A stretch of DNA of 64,000 bases. Source: Muscardinus avellanarius (taxonomy: Eukaryota; Chordata; Mammalia; Rodentia; Gliridae). Positions 23,007 to 34,604 of this stretch are shown in pieces. Positions within the stretch are counted from its first letter, which is position 1. Each line of letters opens with the position of its first letter. The notes beneath the pieces are model-generated. The model saw nothing but the letters and a program-made list of their open reading frames with translations. It had not been told where the DNA came from and did no database searches. The position numbers were made by a program, and so were the translations under genes. The stretch lies in NCBI GenBank assembly GCA_963383645.1, contig OY726567.1, positions 66,864,552-66,928,551 on the forward strand, given 5' to 3'.

Positions 23007-23075
23007 AGGAAAGGAAATTCTGAATAGGTTGACCTGATATCCTTTATTGAAACGTGAGCTATTTGTTTGCTTGCT

Positions 23076-23076
<1 letters not shown>

Positions 23077-23106
<30 letters not shown>

Positions 23107-23575
23107 TTGGCACTGGCCGTCAGGGGTGAGAGGTTAATTCCTCATCTCAGGAACTCAGTATCAGTGGGGTCCTTGGCTTCCAAGGAGAAAAAAAAAATCA
23201 GCACATATCAGTCAGAGACAAAGACAGGTTTATTTAGAAAAATGGGAGATACACGTTCAAGGGAGAATATGGACCTCCTCAGGAGTGTGAGACCTTGGGA
23301 CCCTTATAGTTTTTATTGTATAGGAGGCCCCCTTGAGGGGGTGGGTAGAAGCGCATAGGAGGAGTAGAGGTCTGGATTTCCTCAGAATCCTCAGTTCCAG
23401 CCAGGCGTGGTGGCGCACGCTTGTAATCCCTGTGCTTGGGAGGCGGGAACAGGAGGATCGCGCAGGTTCGAAGCCAGCCTCCGCTGGCTTAAGAGACCCT
23501 GTTTCCAAATAAAATATAAAATAGGTCTGGGAGTGTAGCCCGGAGGTAGAAGGCCCCTGGGTTCCATCCCCAGTA

Positions 23576-23611
<36 letters not shown>

Positions 23612-23815
23612 CCTCAGCTTCAGACCCAGTGCTAGAGCTTGGCATTCCTTGTACATCCTTCATTTACCAAACATCTCAGCAATCTCACGTGGGGAGAGAG
23701 GGGCCATTATGATTAAGGCTGTGGGCCTTTTGAGGATTTTGCCTAAGAAAGAACAGACCCCTTGTAGGGTGGAGATAAGGATTATAAAGATTCTAGATTT
23801 TAAAACCATAGTTTT
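23077..23815 (-). mobile_element. LTR-like element with (TTTA)n and a SINE inserted
   Basis: (TTTA)n at 23077-23108 precedes LTR-like sequence with an antisense poly(A)-type signal (GGTTTATTTAG, 23228). A plus-strand SINE with (AC)n tail (23400-23610) is flanked by ATCCTCAGTTCC and ATCCTCAGCTTC. Family unknown. Confidence 0.45.
23400..23610 (+). mobile_element. SINE with (AC)n tail
   Basis: Young type starting AGCCAGGCGTGGTGGCGCAC; tail replaced by about 30 bases of (AC)n. Confidence 0.93.
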
Positions 23816-23816
23816 C

Positions 23817-23873
23817 TTTTCCCTTTCAGTTTCTTTCTTTCTCTTTCTCTCTCTCTCCCTCCCCCTCCCCCCT

Positions 23874-23939
<66 letters not shown>

Positions 23940-24797
23940 TCGTACTGGGGGCAGGAGTGGAACCCAGGGGCTTTCTACCTCCGGGCTACACCTCCAGCCC
24001 TATTTTATATTTTATTTGGAAACAGGGTCTCACTAAGTTGCTGAGAGCCTCACTCAGTAGCTGAGGCTGGCTTCGAACCTGTGCGATCCTCCTGTCTCAG
24101 CCTCCCAAGTGTGGGTATTACAAGCGTGCGCCACCACGTCGGGCTCTTTTTTACTTTTTTTTTTTTTTTTTTTCCTATCCTACTTCATGAGGATTGAGCC
24201 CAGGGTATTCTGCCTCTGTGCTACAGTCCTAGGCCTATTTTTTTTTTTTAAACAGGATCTCACTAAGTTGGAGGAGGGACTCACCAAGTTGCTGAGGCTG
24301 ACCAAGAACCTACAGTCCTCCTGTCTCCGCCTCCCAAGTACTGGGATACAGGTGTGCACCACCATACCCAGTAAACATGGGAAAGCCTGAATTCAGGTAC
24401 CTGAACCTTTTAACCTTTTTGCCTCTGAGAAGAGATAGAATCACCTGAAATTTTGTATAAAAATGTAATATATAACTAGATGTGATATAGGTGGTGGTAC
24501 ACACCTATAATCCTACTACTTGGGAGGCTGGGATAGGAGGATCACAGTTTAAAGGTCAGCCTTAGCAGCTTAATGAGCCCCTCAGCAACTTAGAAAAAAA
24601 AAAATGCCAGGCATGGTAGTGCATGCCTGTAATTTCAGTACTTGGGAGGTCAAGATGGGAGGATTACAGGTTTGTGGCCAACCTCAACAATTTAGCCAGA
24701 CCCTTTCTCAAAATTTATAAAAAGAAAAAGGACCAGGGGTGTAGCCTAGAGATAGAACCAGCCCTGAGTTCAATAGCCGGTACCAAAAAGAAAAATT
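23817..24797. mobile_element. Cluster of four SINEs
   Basis: 23817-24144 minus with a long (TC)n tail (23836-23941). 24150-24372 minus. 24486-24603 plus, left half only. 24604-24797 plus, complete. Head-to-head and tail-to-tail arrangement with little unique DNA between. Confidence 0.9.
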
Positions 24798-24937
24798 GTA
24801 GATAGATAGGTGTGTATGTTTTGCCCTAGAACTACGCTATCTAAAACAGACGCCACTGGTAGTAGTTTAGATTCTGAAACATGGCTCTTGATACGTGGAA
24901 ATAATATACTTTTGAAGTCAGTTACACCTATTTCTCT

Positions 24938-26007
24938 TTTAGTTTAAATGCACTTTATTTTGAGACAACCTACACAACATGTTTCTTAAAAAACAATGCC
25001 TCCACTCCAAATAAACCACAGTCAAAATGAATGAAGAGCTCACGATGACATCAGTCCCGTTTGTCTTAAGTCCTGGTGTCGTGTGGATGACAAGCAGCAG
25101 CCAGTTATGATGACAGGTGACAGGTCCAAAGTAAGCACCAGATTGTTAACATTCCTCCATTTCTAAACCATCCTTAAAGAAAATCATACATGGAGTCACA
25201 CCATCCTCACGGTAGTCCAGGAGAGCAACCATGCCATCTGGATCCATCTTCTCACCAATAAAAAAACTGGTAGGTTTTTTTTTTTTTTTTTTTTTTTTTT
25301 GGTGGTGGTACTGGGGTTCCTGGAAGCCCTTCTATCTCCGGACTACACTCCCAGACCTATTTTTACATTTTTATTTGGAAACAGGGTCTCCTAAGCCAGC
25401 GCGCGCGCGACTGGCTTCGAACCTGCGCGATCCTCCTGTCTCTGCCTCCCAAGCGCGGGGATTACAAGCGTGCGCCACCACGCCCGGCAAAAACTGGTAG
25501 TTTTTGAAATTAGCAAGGATGTGCTTGATTTATTCTGCAGCCCCAGTCAGAAAGGTTTTACTCTTTCTGGTCTCTGTTCTTCAAGTTTGCCTTTGATTGA
25601 CTTCATGTGATCTTTGATGTACTTCTTATAGGCTTTCTTTGTGAAGCTGTTTTCCTGCAAGTGGTGGTTCATGACGATGTCCACACCAGTGACTACTGTG
25701 CTTTCGGTCCCTTTGCCCTCAGGGCCTTCAGCGGAGGCATTTCCACCAATGAGCGGGTCATCACTGTTACCCTCTGTCCTACTGACCATCTTGCCCTCCA
25801 CCTCCAGGCACAGCCCGTCCGCGACCTCCCGGATCTTGTAGATGTCGGAAAATATCTCATCGTGGCTGATGACGTCCCCCCGGTAGATGATCATGGTGGC
25901 GGCTGGAGGGAGGCGGCGGCTGCACTGGCTGAGCAGGAGCCTGGAGCTCGGAGCAAGCGAGGTGCAGCCAGAGCGGCACTGTGGGGAGGGGGGAGCGAGC
26001 GGAAAAG
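24938..26007 (-). pseudogene. TPT1: TPT1 (TCTP) processed retrocopy
   Basis: Intronless antisense copy of translationally controlled tumour protein mRNA. The ATG is at 25894. The start [20 protein letters not shown] has one extra codon relative to TPT1. The frame is intact to RPERVKPF, then a one-base loss creates TGA and a CAG-to-TAA change follows. A minus-strand SINE (25273-25489) interrupts the remainder, which continues to about 25205. The GC-rich 5' UTR and the 3' UTR with its AATAAA (antisense near 24954) are both kept, so the copy is nearly full length. Target-site duplications of about 19 bases flank it: CAGTTACACCTATTTCTCT (24919-24937) and a diverged copy at 26008-26026. It is not expected to make functional TCTP. 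Confidence 0.93.
25273..25489 (-). mobile_element. SINE inside the TPT1 retrocopy
   Basis: Young antisense SINE. The retrocopy sequence AAAAACTGGTAG is repeated on both sides. Confidence 0.93.
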
Positions 26008-26065
26008 CAGTTATATCTATTTCTCATTCTTATGTTTACAGTAGAATTTAAAATTACATGTGTTA

Positions 26066-26654
26066 AGCCAGGCGTGGTGGTGCATGCTTGCAATCCCAGC
26101 ATTTGGGAGGCTGAGACTGGAGGATCATGGTTCGTGGACAGCCTACTTAGGCACTCCTTAACTTGGTGAGTGCCTAAGAATAAAAAACAGGGCAGGGGGT
26201 ATAGCTCGGAGGTTGAATGCCCTTGTGTTTCATCCCCAGACACCCCCCCCCAAAAAAAAATTACATGTGTTAGGCCAGATGTGGTGGTACACTTCTATCA
26301 GCCCAATTACTTAGGAGGCCAAGGCAGGAGGATTGCAAGTTTAAGGATTGCAGCTTTGGCAACTAAGCGAGAATTTGTCTTAAAATAAATAAATAAATAA
26401 AAAGGTCTGGGGCATCACTTAGTGGTAGAATACCTCTGGTTCAATCCTCAGTCCTGCAAAAAAAAAAAAAAAAATCACACATGTGACTTATGATCGTTTG
26501 GGGCAACACTTGCCTGGAACATGGATTCTCAAACTTGAACATGGGTGTGGTGGCACACGCCCATAACCCCAGTACTTGGGAGACTGAGACAGGAGGATCA
26601 CAGGTTCAAGTCCGGTTTTAGCAATTAAGAAACTTAGTGAGACCCTATTTCAAA

Positions 26655-26696
<42 letters not shown>

Positions 26697-26826
26697 AAAA
26701 TAAATATAAAATATTTACATTTAATATAGAGATATTACATTTTAAAATAAACATGAAAATAAAATGGAGCTGGGGTCTAGCTTAGATGGAGAATGCCCGT
26801 GAGTTCAATCGCCAGTACCAGAATAA
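26066..26826 (+). mobile_element. Three SINEs in a row
   Basis: 26066-26257, 26274-26473 and 26540-26826. The first is flanked by perfect AAATTACATGTGTTA copies; the second inserted at the right-hand copy. The third is split by an (AT)n tract (26658-26692) and AT-rich filler. Confidence 0.88.
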
Positions 26827-26829
26827 ATA

Positions 26830-28080
26830 AATGAATGCAGATGCCAGCTCTCCGCCATGAGGATGGCCTAAGGCTCTGGATGCAGGACAGGAGCTTCAGG
26901 AGCTTCTAATGCTGCTAGTTTGTGAGTGGTACTTTGGGTAGCTGGGATCCAGTTGCCTCTTACCCCACCTGTACTGAGGCCCAGTGCTCTGCAATGTGTA
27001 AAATCTCTGGGTGATTCTAGTCTGTGGTGAGTGTGGACAATGAATGAATCCCAGTACTCGGGCCATGGGGCCAAGGGCAGGAAAAGTGTATGTGGCCACT
27101 CCTGGCTAATTCCGGCAGACTCCAAACCTGAACAGAGAAGTGTGTCCTTTCCTCATTGATCAAAACTAAGAGGAAGCATGAGTGAGACTCATGGCTGAGT
27201 GATAGCAAATCATCACAGCTGAGCTGCATTTAACAGGCTGGATTTAGGAGACCCAGATTCCTGAGCCCAGGCCCATCTGAATGTGCCAGTCCTGCTCCGT
27301 CTCTATTCCTTGTGTTGGTTGTAAAACTCCTACCATCTACACTTGAGGCGTTGGGCATGACCCTGAAGAGCATTTGGGTGGGTGTTGCAATCTACCATAT
27401 CCTTTGGAAAAAATGAACTCGTTTTCTGAGCTCGTTTTCGTCTTGCTCTACGACAACTTGTATTTGGGGTAGAGAAACCCATCTCAGACACTTTTTCCTG
27501 GAGCACTCCTCTCTGACTGTTGGAAAGCCTGAACATCAAGCTCCGGGAGCCGGAGGCTCCCATTGGCTCTGGATGCAGATCAGGGCAGGAGAGCAGCCCT
27601 GTGCTCCCTGTGGACTGCTGGCCTGTCTGGAGACGCTAGCAATGCCTGCGCACAGCCGCCCTCTGCCGGCTCCATCTGCCCCTGAGCGCTGCACGGGCAA
27701 GTCCGGGTCGCAGGCTGCTGCTGTGGCCCAACACCCCCACTCACCACAAGTCCCCTTCCTCCGCCTCCACTTCCCCACAGCGAGCCCATTTCATCCCTGG
27801 ACTCCTCGACTCCTTGTACGTCACGTTTTTTACAGCTCCAGGGAAGCAAAAGCTGCAGTGCAATGCCGGAGTCAACAAAACAAAATGAAAGGTGATTCCA
27901 GAGGGAAATAAGTCAGTCTTTTAGTGCTATTCTGCAGTATCACGGAACATGCTTTCCATTTAGTTATTTCATAGGTATCTCTGTTGTCACAGATTATGTG
28001 CTACTTTGTGCAATAATTTTGAGAGCAAATGATAGTTGTGGCCATTTTTTTTCAGATATCTTATGCCCTATAAAGAAAAA
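26830..28080. other. Unique intergenic DNA
   Basis: No gene recognised. A GC-rich patch at 27540-27790 has opposing open frames (for example 27573-27911 plus) that look composition-driven. No RFPL4 RING exon was found here. Confidence 0.5.
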
Positions 28081-28084
28081 AATT

Positions 28085-28135
28085 ATATATATACATATAT
28101 ACATATATGCATATATACATATACATGTATACATG

Positions 28136-28203
<68 letters not shown>

Positions 28204-28422
28204 GTTTTAGTACTGGAGATTGAATCCAGGACATTACATTCTACTTCTGAGCAATACCCCCAGCCTTTTTAAACTTGAAACAGTGTCTCCCTAATTAAGA
28301 AAAAAAAAGGGCTAAAACCTCCGCCCTTCTTATTTTTTTGAAACAGGGTCTCTCAGTTGCTGAGTCTGGCCTTGAGCCTACAATCCTCCTGGGATTATAA
28401 GCATGCACCACATGCCTGGCTA
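28085..28422. repeat. Compound AT / TACATA / (AC)n / (AT)n repeat leading into an old SINE
   Basis: 28085-28203 is a compound microsatellite with about 44 bases of (AC)n. 28204-28422 is a degenerate antisense SINE. Confidence 0.9.
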
Positions 28423-28643
28423 AGAAAAATATTTAATGAAATATTTCAATAATATAAAGGAAGTCCTGCTGTGGGTTAAAGAGACTTGCAGTTAGTTACT
28501 TATTCTGTAATTCACCATAACAAGAGGCCAAGGACGTTTCTCCAGGAAGATTGATGTAGGTCAGGAAAGAGGCGTGGCCTGGCCTTGGCCCGGAGAGGAG
28601 GGCCGTGGCGTGTCTGTGCTGACCTGCGGGCTTCTCTCCACAG

Positions 28644-29205
28644 TGGACATGGACCCTGGATGTTGACGCAGCCCATATCAACCTCCTCATCCCTGAGGAC
28701 CTGCGGTGCGTCCGCTCTCTGCGCCTCTCACAGAACAGGGAGGCGCGGCCGCGAGGTTCCCCTTCTCCATCTTCGTCCTGGGCGCCCCGCGGCTCACGTC
28801 GGGCCGCAGTTACTGGGAGGCAGAACTGGGCACCAGGCGAGAATGGGACGTGGGCGTCTGCCGGGACTCGGCGGACCGGCGCGGCCAGGTGCTGCTGTCC
28901 GAGGCGCTGGGCTTCTGGACCGTGGGACAGAGGCGCGGTCGGCTCTTCGCGGCCAGCTCTGTGCCCGTCACCCCGCTCTGGGCGAGCCCCCGCCTGCGCC
29001 GCCTCGGGGTCCTCCTCGACCTGAGCTTCGGGGTCCTTTCCTTCTTCCACCTCAGCGAAGGGACCCACCTCTTCTCCTTCACCCAGATTTCTGCGGAGGA
29101 GCCACTGAGTCCCTTCTTTACTACTGGGAATGCAACTCAGGATCAAAAGGCTGCCTGAGGGTATGTCCTGTGGTGAATCTGGGCACCTTCAGTCCTCAGG
29201 GCGTC
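28644..29205 (+). pseudogene. RFPL4-like SPRY-domain pseudogene fragment
   Basis: Matches the B30.2/SPRY exon of RFPL4A (ret-finger-like protein, oocyte expressed). Segments such as DVDAAHINLLIPEDLR, FVLGAPRLTSGRSYWE, EWDVGVCRDS, FAASSVPVTPLWASPRL and CPVVNLGTFSP appear in order but in different frames. At least three single-base shifts are visible: just after the acceptor CTCCACAG (about 28650), near 28741 after SQNR, and near 29145. No RING-type first exon was recognised upstream. Human RFPL4A genes lie next to NLRP11/NLRP4, so position agrees. GC content is much higher than the surroundings. Confidence 0.8.
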
Positions 29206-29456
29206 ATGGAGCGACAGGTGGACCAGGTGAGCCCAGACTTCAGGGCCATCATGGAGCGACAGGTGGACCAGGTGAGCCCAGTCCTCAGGGCTGTCTTGGA
29301 GAGGCAGGTGGACCAGGCATCCTTAGTCCTCTGAGCCATGCTGGGTGAGATAGATCAACCAAGCTTCGTTAATCTTCTGGGAGGTCCAGACGACACAGGT
29401 AGACCAGGCATCCTCAGTCCTCCAGGCAGTCCTGGTGAGGCAGGTGGACTTCTGCA
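29192..29456 (+). repeat. Minisatellite, about six units of 43-45 bp
   Basis: Units start at about 29192, 29235, 29279, 29323, 29368 and 29413. Each carries a variant of CAGTCCTCAGGGC followed by GGTGGACCAGG. The first three are near-identical and the last three are degenerate. The array begins at the C-terminal end of the RFPL4-like pseudogene, so part of it may derive from coding sequence. Confidence 0.85.
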
Positions 29457-29640
29457 CACAGAAAATCTGCGGGAAGCTGCTGTAAGCCAACGACACTGCA
29501 GAGGAGTTTTGTGCTTGGTACACATGGTGCAAAGGCATAGCAGAAAAGCATGCCATTTCATGAGTCAACACACATTAATTATATTAGGCAAGACTGCATT
29601 TTAAATGGAAAGTATTTTCTTCGGGATCTGAGTGTATATT

Positions 29641-30090
29641 CCTTTTTTTTAATTTTTTTTTGCAGGTCTGGGGATGGAACCCAGGGGCATTCGACCTCTG
29701 AGCTACACCCCCTGCCCTATTTTTTATTCTTTCTTTTTTTCTTTATTATTATTATTATTATTATTATTATTGTTATTATTTTGCAGGTCTGGGGATGGAA
29801 CCCATGGGCATTCGACCTCCGAGCTACATCCCCTGGCCTATTTTTTTATTCTTTATTTTGAAACAGGGTCTCACTGCGTTGCAGAGGGCCTCACTAAGTA
29901 GCTGAGGCTGTCCACAAACCGCGATCCTCCAGTCTCAGCCTCCCAAATGCCGGGATTACAAGCGTGCGCCACCACCGCGGCTCTATTCTTTATTTTGAAA
30001 CTGGGTCTCACTGAGTGTCCGCGAACCACGATCCTCCAGGTCTCAGCCTCCCGAATGCAGGAATTACAAGCGTGCACCACCACACCCAGC
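29641..30090 (-). mobile_element. Nested SINEs with (TTA)n
   Basis: An outer antisense SINE flanked by perfect TCTGAGTGTATATT (29627-29640 and 30091-30104) is split by an inner antisense SINE (about 29738-29980) with a (TTA)n tail (29745-29780). Confidence 0.88.
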
Positions 30091-30249
30091 TCTGAGTGTA
30101 TATTTCTATTTCAATAAATATTTTTAACTTTCAGATCAGTTTCCAATATTTATTTTTATTTTCTGTAAGATCAGTTTACAAGATTATAAACTAAATAAAC
30201 ATTTGAATATGATTTTTCTAAATGGTAAGGAAATAAGGCCTCCAGAAAG

Positions 30250-30271
30250 AAAGAATGCACGTATGTGTGTA

Positions 30272-30334
<63 letters not shown>
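30250..30334. repeat. (GT)n(AT)n compound microsatellite
   Basis: GT/TATG repeats followed by about 44 bases of (AT)n. Confidence 0.95.
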
Positions 30335-30338
<4 letters not shown>

Positions 30339-30359
30339 TGTATGTGTGGGTATTCAATT

Positions 30360-31990
30360 TTACTCAACAACTGAAAAATTCAAGTGTACCTCATGTGGTC
30401 ATAAACTCATTAATATTAACATTTAAATCAATTAAACTTGTTCTATAATCCCAACATAATTAAACCAGTAATAGAAAAAAATCTGTTAGATCATCACAAA
30501 TATAAAATTAAATGATTGTTTCTAAATAAAATATAGGTCAAAGATGAAAACACAGCAGAAATAACAAAATACCTTGAGCTGAATGAAAATAAAAGCAGTT
30601 TCATAAAGTTTGTGAAAAAGACGCAGCTAGAGATCAGAGGGTCGTTTACAGCATTGAATAGTTGTATGAGAAATAAGTACCATAATTAGTGACCTGTGCT
30701 TCCACTTTAAGTTAGTAAACTAGGCAATTCAACTGAAAAATAAATAGAAGAAAAACAAAGGCTGAAGTAGCAGTAAGTAAAATAGAAAATAGAGAAATGT
30801 ACAGTCAAGCCCCCAATTTTTTTATAAGAGGAATAAGTCTTTGTATATTGAAAGAGAAGGGAAGAACTAAGGAAAGGAGGGAGAAAGAAGAAAGAAAAAT
30901 CACACATTCCCCTGGGGTATGAGGAATGAATGGAAGGGCATCACTATAGATCCTATAGATTAAAGGATGAAGGAGTCAGGCATAGGTGCATGCCTATAAT
31001 CCCAGTATTTGGGAGGCTGAGACAGCAGGATTACAGGTCTAATATTAGCCTCCGAAATCTAGCAAGACCCTGTTTCAAAATAAAAAGTAAAAATGGCTGG
31101 GGTTTAGAGGGTAGAATGGCCCTGGGTTCAATTCCTAGTACAATAATAAAAATAAAAATGAAATAAAATAAAAGGGTAGAACTCAGAGATAATGCTATAT
31201 ATCTGTAAAAGGAACAAAACCAACCATGAAAAGATAAGTACAAGCTAATATCCTTGATGAACCTACATGCAGAAGTTCTCAAGAAAATCCTGGCAAATTG
31301 GATTGAATTCAACAATGTTTTTTAAGAGTCACACATCATGATTAAGTGGGATTTATTCTGGGATACAAGAATGTTTTAACATATGCAAGTCATAGGCCAG
31401 GCGTGGTGGCGCATGCTTGTAATTCCAAAATTCCGGAGGCTGAGACCAGAGAATCAAGGTTCTTGGACATCCTCAGCTACTTAGTGAGCCCCTCCGCAAC
31501 TCAGTGAGACCTGTTTCCAAAAAAAAGAATAAAAAGTAGGGCAGGAGGTATAGCTCAGAGGTCGAATACCCCTGGAGTCCATCCCCAGACCCACACACAC
31601 ACACAAAAAAATATGCAAGTCATTAAAGTTGATACACCATATTAACAAAATGAAGAATGAAAATCATATGATAAGCTGGGTATAGTGGTGCACACCTGTA
31701 ATCCCAGTACTTGAAGGCTGAAACAGGAGGCTCAGAGGTTCAAGGCTTTCCTCAACAATGTAGTGAGACCCTCAGCAATCTAGTGAGACCCTGTTTTAAA
31801 ATAAAAATTTAAAAGGGTTAGGGGTGTAGTTAAGAGGTAGAATGCTCCTGGGTTTGGTCCCCAGAACAACAGAATCATATGATCATCTCAATAGATGCAG
31901 AGAAAGTTTTGGGTAGAATTTGAAATCTTGTCCTAATTAGAATCCTCACCAGATTAGGTAAAGAGGGAATGTGCCTCAGTACAGTAAAAG
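30360..31990 (+). mobile_element. Old sense L1 ORF2 fragment with three SINE insertions
   Basis: Decayed ORF2: an LNENK...LEIRGSFTALNS-like stretch at about 30570-30680, then the RT region around NLHAEVLKKILANWIE and HHD-VGFI (31240-31350), continuing as the IDAEKAFD region after each SINE. SINEs: 30970-31172; 31394-31608 flanked by ATATGCAAGTCAT; 31675-31871 flanked by AATCATATGAT. Confidence 0.75.
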
Positions 31991-32014
31991 CCACAGGATG
32001 CTGACTATCACCAT

Positions 32015-32212
32015 TTCTTTTTTTTTTTAAGGGGGGTAGTACCAGGGATTGAATTCAGAGGGGCTTTACCCCTGTTATATACTCCCAGCCCTTTTTATAT
32101 TTTATTTGAAACAGGATCTCACTAAATTGCTGAAGCTAGCCTCAAACCCGTGATACGCCTGCCTCTGCCTCCTAAGTACTGGGATTACAGGTGTGTGCCA
32201 AAGAGCCTGGCC
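32015..32212 (-). mobile_element. SINE
   Basis: Antisense, poly(T) at left, ends GTGCCAAAGAGCCTGGCC. Confidence 0.88.
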
Positions 32213-32329
32213 AGAGTTGTAAGCATCCTGATTAAATATGAAAGGATTCTCTAGAAAGAGGGAGGCAGGCAATGAGCACAAGAGAATTTTGGTTTTTGGC
32301 TCGAGACACTTAAGGAAATCTGTCAGATC

Positions 32330-32760
32330 TGGTGCTAACCAGAAAGGAAATGTCACTGACTTCGGTGGCCATATATGAGATATCTTTATCAAGGAAGTTT
32401 GAAATATTGGGGGGAAAAACACAAAACTACAATCTGTAACATACAACAAGAACCAACATCTGCGAAAGATTGAGAATGTGAGTCCCAGAGTTGGCTGAAT
32501 AGAATGTCTAGTCTTCAACAAAAAAGTACGAGTTGCTGGAAAACTAATATAAACCATCTATGAGAAAGCCAAGACATTGCATTTGCTTCCCAAAGACTAA
32601 AGTAATTGCCTTAAATATGCACAAAGAACTAAGAAATCCATGGGCAAAGATCTAAAGTAAATCAGCAGTGAACTATGTTTCACCAAATAGAGAATATCAA
32701 TAAATAGATAGTAGAAAAGAATGCCCATAGATATTCGGGAGTAATAAAGTAAAATAACAT
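32330..32760 (+). mobile_element. Possible old L1/HAL1 5' region
   Basis: AAAGAACTAAGAAATCCATG and AATAGAGAATATCAATAAAT resemble the region upstream of ORF1 in ancient L1/HAL1 elements. No open frame. Confidence 0.45.
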
Positions 32761-32799
32761 AAATTATTTGCTATATAGTTTCAATAGCAGATTTTGTGT

Positions 32800-33385
32800 G
32801 TTTGTGTGGTGCTGGAGATTTAACTAGTGGAGGGGGGTGGACAATGGGGTCTACCTCCAACCTATATCCCCTTGGCCCCTTTTACTATTTATTTATTTAT
32901 TTAAGTATTTTTGGTGGTCCTGGGGTTCCTGGAAGCCCTTCTAACTCCAGGCTACACTCCCAGACCTATTTTTACATTTTTATTTGGAAACAGGGTCTCC
33001 TAAGCCAGCGTGAGCCACTGGCTTCGAACCTGCGCGATCCTCCTGTCTCTGCCTCCCAAGCGCGGGGATTACAAGCGTGCGCCACCACGCCCGGCTCCTT
33101 TTTATTTTGAAACAGGATCTAAGTTGCTTAGGATCTCACTAAATTGCTGAGGCTGGCCTCCAATTTGTGATCCTCCTGTCTCAGCATCCCAAGTACTGGG
33201 ATTACAGGAGTATGCAACAGCACCCAGCTTCAGTAACAAGATTTTTTAAAATATTTTTATTTTAGTTAGATGTGGTGGGGCACACCTGTAATCCCAATAA
33301 TTGTTTCAAATAAAATATATTTAAAAAAAAGGCTGAAGGTGTAGCTTGGAGATATAAAGCTTCTGAGATTAATACCAAATAATAA
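32800..33385. mobile_element. Nested antisense SINEs and a deleted sense SINE
   Basis: An old antisense SINE (32800-33229) is interrupted by a young one (about 32897-33098). 33259-33385 is a sense SINE with its middle deleted. Confidence 0.82.
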
Positions 33386-33566
33386 TAATATGATAATTAT
33401 TATTATTTATTTTTAAAACCTTATTGACACACACTTATTGAAGTCTAATACAATTAAATATGCATATACTCAAAGCTTACTAGTCAAATAGCTTCATTTC
33501 AACTGGCAGATAAAATTATATGATTTTATTTTATACAATGTGACATTTTAAAATATATGTATGTTG

Positions 33567-34015
33567 CTGGGCATGGTGGCGCACACTTGTAATCCCAGCA
33601 TTGGGAGGCTGAGACCAGAGGAGCGCGGTTCACCGACAGCCTCAGCTACTTAGTGAGGCCCTCTGCAACTCAGTGAGACCCGGTTTCAAAATAAAGAATA
33701 AAAAATAGGGCAGGGGCTGTAGCTCGGAGGTTGAATGCCCCTGGGTTCCATCCCCAGACCCGCAAAAAATAAAATATATGTATGTTGAGAAATGGCTGAA
33801 TCTGGCTACTTAACATATATATGCAGCCTGGCATGGTGGTGCACACCTGTAATCCCAGTACTTGGTAGGCTGAGAAAGAAGGATTGCAGGTTCAAGGCCA
33901 GCCTCAGCAAGAATCCCAGCAATCTAGTGAGACCTTGTTTCAAAACAAAAATAAAAAGGGCTGGGGATATAGATCAGAGGTAGAATATCTCTGGGTTCAA
34001 TTCCCAGCACCACGA
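33567..34015 (+). mobile_element. Two sense SINEs
   Basis: 33567-33769 has perfect 17-base flanks AAAATATATGTATGTTG. 33826-34015 has short CACATATAT-like flanks. Confidence 0.9.
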
Positions 34016-34177
34016 AAACAAAACAAAAAAAAGCCACATATATTCAATATCTCACAAAGTTATCATTTTTAAGGTGAGAATGCTTAAAATTTACTCTATT
34101 GGCATTTTCCAATAATCCAATGCATTGTTACTGGTTCTGTTGTGTAATAAACCTCTTATATCTCCTAACTGAAATGC

Positions 34178-34245
34178 TTTTTTTTTTTTTTGGTACTGAG
34201 GATTGAACTCAGAGGCATTCTACCTCCAAACTACACCCCATCCCT

Positions 34246-34284
<39 letters not shown>

Positions 34285-34604
34285 TTTTTGGTGGTCCTGG
34301 GGCTCCTGGAAGCCCTTCTACCTCCGGGCTACACTCCCAGACCTATTTTTACATTTTATATTTGGAAACAGGGTCTCCTAAGCCAGCGCGCGCGGCTGGC
34401 TTCGAACCTGCACGATCCTCCTGTCTCTGCCTCCCAAGCGCGGGGATTAAAAGCCTGCGCCACCACGCCCGGCTCCTTTATTTATTTTGAAACAGGGTCT
34501 TGCTAAGTTGCTGAGGGTCTAAGTTTCTGCAGCTAGCCTGTAATCCTCCTGTCTCAGCCTCTCAAGTACTGGGATTAAATTTATCCTCCACCACATCTGA
34601 CCCT
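34178..34604 (-). mobile_element. Old SINE split by a young SINE with (TTTA)n
   Basis: The inner copy (about 34245-34475) carries a (TTTA)n tail; outer halves continue on both sides. Confidence 0.88.

Noticed and set aside
27573..27911. Overlapping frames on both strands in a GC-rich patch
   Set aside because: Open on both strands because of composition; no family resemblance and no RING exon of RFPL4.
28141..28184. Regularly repeated units resembling an array (CRISPR-like)
   Set aside because: Dinucleotide microsatellites and a minisatellite in a mammalian genome; no spacer structure.
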